Of a stretch of 64,000 bases of DNA, positions 1 through 7,652 are shown piece by piece. The first letter of the stretch is position 1, and every line of letters begins with the position of its first letter. A program made the position numbers and the translations under genes. This stretch comes from Maea johnstoni (taxonomy: Eukaryota > Annelida > Polychaeta > Spionida > Magelonidae). The notes below the pieces were generated by a model. It made no database searches. It was not told the origin of the DNA and worked only from the letters and a program-made list of their open reading frames with translations. Location: NCBI GenBank assembly GCA_963942565.1, contig OZ012686.1, forward strand, positions 57,937,987-58,001,986, read 5' to 3'.

Positions 1-24
1 ATAATAATAATAATAGTAATAATT
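1..24. repeat. (AAT)n microsatellite
   Basis: A short imperfect AAT trinucleotide run cut by the left edge of the window. No gene is visible in it. Confidence 0.8.
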
Positions 25-59
25 TCTTAATGAAGTTTATAAATATGTGAAAATGGGTA

Positions 60-317
60 TTAACTTATAGTGTATGTGACTGTGGGGTTTTATAGTGAAC
101 CGCCTCTCTCTGAGCGATATGGTGCCAAGGCAACAATCGAGATCAACCCTGGGATGTGCCTCCTCCGAAAGTCTTATAGTTCCCAAAGCTGCCACTTGGT
201 GAAAATGGCGTCCCTCGGAGAGGACTGAATTTTCAAAATGATCCCCGCGCTTTCCTCCGCAGTCACCTAGAAACCAAGCGGCATAAACATATACAAGTAG
301 GTATGAGTTTGTGCTTG
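60..317. promoter_or_regulatory. Promoter-like block, possible 5' exon of CCSAP
   Basis: This block is richer in G+C and CpG than its surroundings. At 202-212 it holds AAAATGGCGTC, close to the YY1 consensus often found near animal transcription starts. A donor-like TAG|GTATGAG lies at 298-307. The CCSAP coding exon begins directly after a splice acceptor at 4118-4119, so a non-coding first exon must lie upstream, and this is one candidate. A second GC-richer block at 3750-3940 is an alternative. There is no transcript evidence and no convincing ORF. Confidence 0.25.
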
Positions 318-325
318 ATTTCAGC

Positions 326-450
326 CACAGGGGCTTGTATCGTTGAGCGGTCACTCGTGAGTCTGAGGCTGGTACTATGAAATATTACTATATTACTAGT
401 ACGGCTGTGACTAGTGACTAGTAGTGTGATCAACGATACAAGCCCCTGTG
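326..450. mobile_element. hAT-like MITE, copy 1 (125 bp)
   Basis: The terminal inverted repeats start CACAGGGGCTTGTATCG and end with its reverse complement. A perfect 8-bp target-site duplication, ATTTCAGC, lies at 318-325 and 451-458. An 8-bp duplication with a CAGGGG-type end fits the hAT superfamily. There is no coding capacity, so it is a non-autonomous element. Confidence 0.85.
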
Positions 451-592
451 ATTTCAGCTATAAATGGGTGACTTCAATATCATCAGCAGAGGGCCACAAC
501 ATACAGTAACAGTAGATCTAACTGATTTGATGAATGAAATTGAAAAACTAAAAACATCAACATTCAAATCGTCTTTTACATGTAGATCTAGT

Positions 593-714
593 CACAGGGG
601 CTTGTATCGTTGAGCGGTCACTCGTGAGTCTGAGGCTGGTACTATGAAATAGAGCAAGGGGGGAAAGCCTCTTCATCACTGTGACTAGTGTGATCAACGA
701 TACAAGCCCCTGTG
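593..714. mobile_element. hAT-like MITE, copy 2 (122 bp)
   Basis: This has the same ends as the copy at 326-450 and lies in the same orientation 142 bp away. It has its own perfect 8-bp duplication, GATCTAGT, at 585-592 and 715-722. The outer 60 bases or so match copy 1 while the middle differs. The different duplications show two separate insertions rather than a tandem copy. Confidence 0.85.
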
Positions 715-965
715 GATCTAGTGATCAATGTAGGCCATACATGATTTGATTATTGATTATTGATTTTTAATCTATGTCCACTTTATTGTCCAGTATGGGA
801 GATTACGTATTGTAAAGCAGTTAGAGTTGCTTTAAGTGTTAGAACGATTAGCAGTAATCACTAATCAGCATACAATTTATTTGACTGGTTTTAAGCCTAA
901 GATTATATCATTATTTGTTAATTGTGGGAAACTACTACATCTATATCTATCCATCTACAATCCCC

Positions 966-972
966 ATATATA

Positions 973-1033
<61 letters not shown>
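966..1033. repeat. (TA)n microsatellite
   Basis: A nearly pure TA run. It directly abuts the left end of a TIR element (1034-2712), whose right end also abuts a TA run (2716-2768). The element probably inserted into a TA tract. Confidence 0.9.
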
Positions 1034-1035
<2 letters not shown>

Positions 1036-1157
1036 AGAGGGCCCTATTAAGAATCAATTTGAGGGTTTCTCATGAAATAAAGAACAGCGTTTAGAATTTA
1101 TACCAGACCCACCTACTGTTAGGTAGGTGAGGTACTTGTGTTTATGCTGAATGGTTA

Positions 1158-2016
1158 TAGTCTGTCTGACTCGAGATTGGCAATCACTTTTCCCACTTTT
1201 TTGTGACAAAACGTTCGAGTTTGCATTCCAAACTTGGCGAACTTCTTTGGAGCACTATTACGTGTATGTACAAACATACTTTTTGTCTCAGCTCCGCCAA
1301 ATGTTGATTTTGCTCATTATAGTCTGTCTGACTCGAGTTTGGCAATCACTTTTCCCACTTTTTTGTGACAAAACGTTCGAGTTTTCCATCCAAACTTGGC
1401 AAACATGTTAGGAGCACTACTACGTATATGTGTAAACATATTTTTTGTCTCAACTCCGCAAAATGTTGATTTTGCTCATTAGGTCCCATTGTAAAATGTG
1501 TCCATTGCCAACAATACGATCTTGCGTGTTTGTATTGTTCGCAACAGACAAACACGCGAGATTGTAGTGTCAGCAATGTGCACATTTTACAATAGGAACT
1601 AATGAGCAAAATCAACATTGTACATACACGTAGTAGTGCTCTAAAGAGGTTTGCCAAGTTTGGATGGCAAACTCGAACGTTTTGTCACAAAAAAGTAGCA
1701 AAAGTGATTGCCAATCTCGAGTCAGACAGACTATAGTTCCTATTGTGAAATGTGCACATTGCCGATACTACGACCTCGCGTGTTTGTCTGTTGCGAACAA
1801 TACAAACACGCGAGATCGTATTATTGGCAATGGACACATTTTACAATGGGACCTAATGAGCAAAATCAACATTTTGCGTAGTTGAGACAAAAAAACACGT
1901 TTATACATACACGTAGTAGTGCTCCTAACATGTTTGCCAAGTTTGGATGGAAAATCCGAACGTTTTGTCACAAAAAAGTGGCAAAAGTGATTGCCAAACT
2001 CGAGTCAGACAGACTA
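1158..2016. mobile_element. Palindromic foldback MITE (outer copy, split by a second copy)
   Basis: The ends are TAGTCTGTCTGACTCGAG and its inverse, with TA duplicated at 1156-1157 and 2017-2018. Almost the whole unit is a long imperfect palindrome with an outer arm that includes TTGGCAATCACTTTTCCCAC and an inner arm around ATTGTAAAATGTG. A second family member occupies 1320-1733. Without it the outer copy is about 443 bp. It is non-coding; ORFs read through it are by-products of the palindrome. Confidence 0.8.
1320..1733. mobile_element. Palindromic foldback MITE (inner copy, 414 bp)
   Basis: A complete family member with the same ends as its host copy, inserted at a TA with duplication at 1318-1319 and 1734-1735. 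Removing it restores the outer copy's CTCATTAGTTCCTATTG, which matches the reverse complement of this copy's own CAATAGGAACTAATGAG. That confirms the junction. The two arms could fold into a very long hairpin. Confidence 0.85.
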
Positions 2017-2401
2017 TAGTTGATGTGGATCCCCCACCTTAGATCCTCCTTGAGGGCTCGGAAAATATGGTTCTCATATGTGTGTTATTGAAAAAAGGGC
2101 CCTATTAAGAATCACCTTGATTTTGTTCTAAAAGAATGTTTTTTGTAAATTAATTGACTTCCAAATTATTTTTGCAATTTAATTGAATTAACAAACAGAC
2201 CAAATATTAACTCTTAATCATTCTTATTTGTAAGAAAGAGGCAAGCCTAGGTAGGGTTAGATAGTAATTTCAGTTCCTGTTTTTTTGTGGAAAAATGGAA
2301 GGCTGTCAATTTTTGGCCATTGCAGCCTTCAAGTCTGTAGCTTGGTCATCACATCACTACCTTCTTGACTTCTTCCACCAAATTTGTTAGTTATCAAATA
2401 A

Positions 2402-2567
2402 CAGGGATAGAAATAAGGAATTTTGACAGCTCGCCCGAAAGTGCATGATTAACCTGTTTGCCTATATAAGTAGTTATAAAATTGGGCGAGTTGCTCATGA
2501 ATGTAGCTCGCCCGGAGGCAAAACAGGGTGTGAATCACGACCGGGCGAGCCCTTATTTCTATCTCTG
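2402..2567. mobile_element. hAT-like MITE (166 bp)
   Basis: Inverted ends CAGGGATAGAAATAAGG and CCTTATTTCTATCTCTG match at all but one position. AAATAA is duplicated on both sides (2396-2401, 2568-2573), shorter than the usual 8 bp and perhaps eroded. Inside, GGGCGAGC-type motifs recur in both orientations. Non-coding. Confidence 0.7.
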
Positions 2568-2715
2568 AAATAATCTCAATTAGATTTTCTATAGCCCCAA
2601 AGTCACTAGTATCCACACAGGAAATATCATGATCTTACATCTTGACATTTCCACGGGAAGAAAACCAAATTGATTCTTAATAGGGCCCCGATTCTTAATA
2701 GGGCCCCTTCCGATA

Positions 2716-2768
2716 TATATAAATATATATATATACATATATTTATATATATACCATATATATATAAC
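2716..2768. repeat. (TA)n microsatellite
   Basis: An interrupted TA/ATAC run at the right edge of the 1034-2712 element. The next 150 bp, to 2914, hold nothing I recognise. Confidence 0.8.
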
Positions 2769-2914
2769 ACCTGGTTTTTGAAAAATGGGTCTAGAGTCAT
2801 AAAATACAGACTACATAAAATTAGAAAAAAGTTTGTTTTTTACTGGAATAATGCAACAGTATTTATTGAATCCATGGCTGGGGTAGACATAGAAAACTGG
2901 CAAACCAACAATTA

Positions 2915-3745
2915 TAGTCTGTCTGACTCAAGTTTGGCAATCGCCTTTTCCATTTTTTTGTGACAAATCGTTCAAGTTTTCCATCCAAACTTGGCAAATA
3001 TCTTAGGAGCACCACTACATGTATGTAAAGGTATTCGGTTTATAGTCTTGTATCCACCGAAGTGCTCACACGACCTTCCTCCCCTAGCAGGCACTGTACA
3101 TACAGAAACCATTTCAATCCCCCAGGGAATATTCCAGAGCAACTGGCAGCATATAGCGCACACACTCTAAGCACTGCCTTATTTATGCTAGGTACCCATT
3201 TTGCAGCTGGGTAGACTGAAGCAATATGGAATAAACTGTTTTGCCCAAGAACGACCAAAGTGCCCGGAGTGGCCGGGAATCGAACCAGCGACCCTCTGAT
3301 TACTAGTCCGACACCTAACCAACTGAGCTACTTTGTCCCCCTACTTTGTACAAACATACTTTTGTCTCATGTTGATTTTGCTCATTAGGTCCCATTGTAA
3401 AATGTGCCCATTGCCAACAATACGATCTTGTGTGTTTGTATTGTTCGCAACAGACAAACACGCGAGAACGTATTGTCGGCAATGTGCACATTTTACAACA
3501 TGAACTGATGAGCAAAATCAACATTTTGCGGTGTTGAGACAAAGAGTATGTGTGTACATACACATATAGTCTGTCTGACTTGGTTGGGCTCACCGCCTTT
3601 TCCTCTTTTTTTCCCACAAAAAGTTTGTTTTTGCCTTCCAAACTTGGCAAACCTCTTAGTAGCACAACCGTGTGTATGTATAAACATACTTTTTGTCTCA
3701 ACTCTGCAAAATGTTGATTTTGCTCATTATGTCTCATTGGGACAC
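2915..3745. mobile_element. Third palindromic foldback locus, interrupted by a SINE and a fourth copy
   Basis: It starts TAGTCTGTCTGACTCAAG after TA (2913-2914). The arm is broken by a SINE at 3026-3341 and resumes with the inner palindrome (about 3342-3564). A further family member starts at 3567 after another TA (3565-3566). That last copy has a diverged start (CTGACTTGGTTGGGCTC) and stops near 3745 without its second half. It is the same family as 1158-2016, with more divergence. Confidence 0.7.
3026..3341 (-). mobile_element. tRNA-derived SINE
   Basis: Read on the minus strand, the head resembles a tRNA gene, with an A box in AGTAGCTCAGTTGGTTAGG and a B box GGTTCGATTCC. A body of about 230 bp follows and ends near CGAATACCTTT. 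These are the hallmarks of a tRNA-derived SINE with an internal RNA polymerase III promoter. It has landed inside a foldback MITE. The target duplication is not clean. It is not a functional tRNA gene. Confidence 0.8.
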
Positions 3746-3749
3746 TCTC

Positions 3750-3945
3750 AGGGGACGTAGCTGGACGGGGAGAGGGGGGCAGCTTTCCAATAGAGAAACC
3801 GCTGCCGTCCCGCCTAGTGGGGATTAAGATCAAGCCAGGCAGCTTTGTTGGAAAACACAAAGCTAAAGGAGGTCTGATGCATCTCCTAGCTGAAGGCATA
3901 TCTAAAACACTAGCTTCAAAGACTGTTTTGTCGTTCACTCTCATC
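3750..3945. other. GC-richer block just upstream of CCSAP
   Basis: This stretch begins where the truncated foldback copy stops and has more G+C than its neighbours. It could be the CCSAP promoter or a 5' untranslated exon, or part of another element. A long minus-strand ORF crosses it and the foldback, but it looks like nothing I know and I do not call it a gene. Confidence 0.2.
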
Positions 3946-4126
3946 CAAAATATGAGATGAAATTAATGGTCAAAATGTTCTAGCTCCTAGGAATTTGTAT
4001 GGTCAAGGCATCCAGAATGTTCTTTGGTCATTCTTATGAGACTTTGACTTGAAATCCAAACATTTAAAAACAAGAACAAGATTCTTAAACACTAATTTTA
4101 TAACATTGTTGTGTTTCAGATGAGCC

Positions 4127-6024
4127 ATGGTTCTCAAAAAAACAGAGTATCACAGACAGTTCAAAAAAGGAAGTCACACGCACCTTGTGAAGTCTTACGA
4201 TGATAACAGCGATTACAGATTGTACAGGAGACAGGTAGAGCACTGGCATCGCCATGACCCATTTAATTGGGAAGAAAGGTCTACAGATGATGAGAGTTCC
4301 GAGAATGGGGAAGCACCAGCAACAGTTTTCAACAGTCCAGTACCAGTTAAAATATATCCACATGAAGTTAAATTTAGAATCTATGGGAAAGGTGGAATAG
4401 AGGATGAGAGGAAAGAAAAGTTACAAAAAACTCCAGAACGTGTCCCATCCCATTTAGATCAAAAAGTACAGACCCCCGACTGGAGAGTGGAGAAGAAAGA
4501 TGCAGGCGTGCAAAAAAATGGGGTCAGCAATACAGATATTTCGGTGGAAAAGGCAGAAAAGGGTATGTACATGTAAAACAGCATGATACTCCAACCAACT
4601 TTTCTATAGCTCATTTCCCCAAATGATCTTGTGAACAGTACTGGGTAGGGATTGCTGCAATCCATTCCATTGTATTCATTAAAAACTAAGATATATATTA
4701 AGAATTGGAAATTTGGATTGAGCTCCTTTTTCAAGAACAAGCTATTTTATTTATTGGATATTCAAATAAGCATCAAGCTATTCTATTTATTAGATATTTG
4801 AATGGGTATCTACTTATAGTTCTTGAAAGCTATTCTTATTAAAAAATGAATATTTGAAAGATGTTTTAAGTTCAAGCTATATTTACTACATATAGGTATT
4901 CAAATGAGCATCCACTTTAAGATTAAGCTATTTCATTCAACATATTAGAATAAACATCCATTATCAGAGCATAATGGATAAATTTGGTTAAATATTAATT
5001 AGCTAAGCCAATTGCTTTTTGTGTTTGATTTATTCATTTAGTTTATATTTTGTTTTATTTTAAAATCTGCTGTCAAGGCTGATATTTTTATTTTGTACTT
5101 ATTTTATTGTTTTATTTTAAAATCTGCAGTCAGGGCCAAAAGTGCTCACGTGCCCAAACCGGTAAGGTCCAAAGGTCTGCCAAAAGTACGCCCCATGTCT
5201 GCTCCTTTGGGAAGACCTGCCAAGAAACCAGAGCTGAAAAAGAAACACCCTCCATTTGTACCCTTTGGTATGGCAGACAATGAGAGGGAGACCGGGCTCC
5301 TGAAAACACACAATATCCGTGCATCAGCCAATGTAAGTCAAAACATAGTACAGTCTTTTGATTGCCATACCTGAACATAATTGTAAATACCTTTTGGTCT
5401 TTTTCTTTCCATTAATGTTACCATGCAAATATACTCAAAACAAAACTTCTTTGTGGGAATCAAAATGTGACATTCTTCTCTTAGTAAACAGGTAAACAGA
5501 CAAAAATACAGGTTAAGCTAATTAATCTTTACTATGCCACACTCCCTTGCATCCAGCATTATCTTTTGGTTTATTTACTGATCTGCTGGTTCTTGCGATA
5601 TTTACAATCCATTTTTATGTAAATTATACGTAATATACATTATTTTTGCAAACTATCAGCAGCTTTTATGTTGTCAGGGAGCTCATATAGGAGTAGGACG
5701 GGTGATATACAATAGAGCATATTGTCTTGAATCTTATCATTCGTTATATTTACAACTCTCTTTTCCTAGGTTTATGAAGCTGCTTTAAGAGCTCAGAAGC
5801 GAAGGGAGTATGATGTGAAAAGAAGAGAAGAAGAAATGAAGAAAGCCCCCTATCGGGAGAAAAGAGAAAAGGCACTATTTAATGAGAAAATGAATAGAGA
5901 AACTGCATCTTGGGACACAGAGTATAGAAATCACTTCGCTGGCTTTGATCCAAGTATTTACAAAAGAAATCTAACGGCGAGAGGACCCACACCATGTGCT
6001 CGTAGATACTATGTGTCTTCATGA
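4127..6024 (+). CDS. CCSAP: Centriole, cilia and spindle-associated protein, three coding exons
   Basis: Coding exons are 4127-4562, 5130-5332 and 5770-6024. All junctions are GT-AG and the phases agree, giving 297 residues against about 270 in human. CCSAP binds microtubules at centrioles, cilia and the mitotic spindle. Family signatures are the N-terminal TEYHRQF with the following DYRLYRRQVEHWHRHDPFNW block (residues about 6-45), HPPFVPFG and KTHNIRASAN (about 185-213), the basic helix VYEAALRAQKRREYDVK at the start of exon 3 and TEYRNHF near the C terminus. The middle is low-complexity and basic. The chosen start has a good Kozak context (GCCATGG). However, an out-of-frame ATG lies 7 bases upstream at 4120, immediately after the acceptor, and one A fewer in the A7 run would give MSHGSQKTEY. 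That resembles the vertebrate start better, so the N terminus is uncertain. The gene is convergent with MAP10. Confidence 0.88.
4739..4960. repeat. Degenerate tandem repeat in CCSAP intron 1
   Basis: Four or so diverged units share AAGCTATT..ATTTATT..GATATT.AAAT.AGCATC, spaced roughly 40-70 bases apart. The region is very AT-rich and looks like an old minisatellite. Confidence 0.5.
5041..5140. repeat. Short direct duplication across the CCSAP exon 2 acceptor
   Basis: About 50 bases are repeated. TTTTATTTTAAAATCTGCTG near 5053-5072 is followed by TTTTATTTTAAAATCTGCAG at 5110-5129. Only the second copy has the AG needed for splicing and is used as the acceptor. The first is a dead copy whose AG position reads TG. 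Confidence 0.7.
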
Positions 6025-6524
6025 ATTTAGCAAAGCTTCAAACACTCCATTGGAAGTTTAATCAGGATGATTTTATCTTGGAATTATATTTTAAAAATAG
6101 GGACAAAACGTTACCATTGGAATTATTTAAAAGTAAAAAAAAAATGTTTTATTAGCACAAGTATCTGTTATATATACATGTACCACTTTTCAGTAATTTT
6201 TTTTTGTGTGGATTACCTTTGCACTTCGGTTGTCAGTAGTTTTGTGAATGCAAAAAGGACAGCGGGGTGTATTATCGGAAGAGAAAGAGAAATTGTCTCC
6301 TTGTCTTAGCTGAAAGTATTGTAAAGGCTGACTCATGTTAAGGAAAAACTTGAGGCATGGGGCAGGAAAAGACATACAATCTGTAATCATTGTCATCATT
6401 GCAATGCTTTAAAAGCTACCTCAGTGAAGGTAGATATCTATACATTAAAACCATTGAAATTTAAGTCATTAAGCGAGATCACAAGTCAAAGTTTATAATG
6501 CATGGTAGCTACTGGTCTTGCTTA

Positions 6525-7650
6525 AGGTGCTTCAGTAGGGGCTTAAAGAGTGTTAACCGACTTCCCTAGAATACAGCCTGTATCAGGCTGTATGCCCATC
6601 ATATCAGAGGGTCTATATAATTCATAGGTGCAGAGCACGAAGACACCCAACCTGCATGAAAACCATAACATTAAACTGCTGGATAGTGCAAAACAAACGA
6701 AAATATTGATCAAAATAAAGGGAAAATTACAACATCCAAACGTTTAGATTTGACGACCAAATTATGCAACAGTAAGGTTTTTGAAATCCAATGTGGGTTT
6801 GTTTGTAATCATACCCACAGGCATACCGCAAAATAAACTCATATCATGCTGCCAACTCTATACAGTTCATGCCTGAAGTGACCAAGTGTAGTATAATCAC
6901 TGATTCGGTCGCCATTTGCATTACCTGCACTGTCGTACGACACGCTACATCACACCATACTCGAGTAAACGAATGCCTCACTATTCACTATTGTGGTATG
7001 CCTGTGCACAGTGATGTAACATACATCATACGTCAATAAAACTGGAATTTCGAGTTGTTGTTTATCTTAAATTTCCAAAACAGCACACGTGTGTATCAGG
7101 TTGGTGCTGCCATCTAGTGTTTCCACTGTCAGTCACTTGCGTTCGTTTTATGCAACAGTAAACCAAATGTTGTTTGACTATTAGACTCCAGGTTGTTTGA
7201 CATTGCGAGTGACCTACTAGTATTTGCTTAGGATGCGCACACAACGGATCATTTCTCCTGAATCTCTCTTCTCGTATTTGATTTTTAACCACTCCAAATT
7301 ATTTGATGCAGTAGATTTCAATGTTTAAAAAATTAGAATGATGTTATATGTGACCCAAAATAAACTTAGGTTCGGCCGTACAATAATAGGGCTTGGAAAA
7401 GAAATATTATTTCATTTATCTACAGTTCTTATACAGTTGTAATTAATTTCGACCAACAGTTCTCTTTTGAATATTTTTACAATTGCTCTGATCACAAGGT
7501 TATAAGCAGGTCAGTGTTCAGGCTCACTGGCATGAATGTGTTGAAAAAACGGGCCCTGGCTTACAAGTGGAATGTCTGCGGTCGAGACGGCTGGACTTCG
7601 TCTGCGGCCAATTGAAAAGAGATCGTGGCCCCCCGTGTACTGAAGCACCT
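6525..7650. mobile_element. Tc1/mariner-like non-autonomous transposon (about 1.13 kb)
   Basis: Inverted ends AGGTGCTTCAGTA are flanked by duplicated TA (6523-6524 and 7651-7652). The TIR is short, about 13 bases. The interior has no transposase-like ORF and no DDE motif that I can see, so it is a deletion derivative or passenger. It lies about 500 bp past the CCSAP stop, perhaps in or just after the 3' UTR. Confidence 0.65.
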
Positions 7651-7652
7651 TA

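Larger units (their letters stand above)
1034..2712. mobile_element. Composite TIR element in a TA tract, host of nested elements
   Basis: The left end reads GGAGAGGGCCCTATTAAG and continues to AATCAATTTG. The right end (about 2664-2712) carries the same sequence inverted and twice over. A further direct copy of GGGCCCTATTAAGAATCA lies inside at 2097-2114. TA repeats flank both sides, as expected of a TA-target (Tc1/mariner-like) element. It contains the foldback pair at 1158-2016 and the hAT MITE at 2402-2567. No transposase is recognisable. The outermost boundaries are accurate to a few bases. Confidence 0.6.

Noticed and set aside
836-1075. 79-residue ORF rich in Tyr-Ile
   Set aside because: A by-product of the TA microsatellite. 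The same applies to ORFs at 26713-26940 and 58317-58666.
1151-1971. Several overlapping ORFs of 67-103 residues on both strands
   Set aside because: They are frames through the palindromic MITE arms and recur because the arms recur.
3265-3341. A tRNA gene
   Set aside because: The A and B boxes are present, but the sequence continues into a SINE body and a complete cloverleaf is not evident.
3315-3944. 209-residue minus-strand ORF
   Set aside because: It runs through the foldback palindrome and a SINE end into unique DNA. Its parts repeat the MITE arms and match no protein family.
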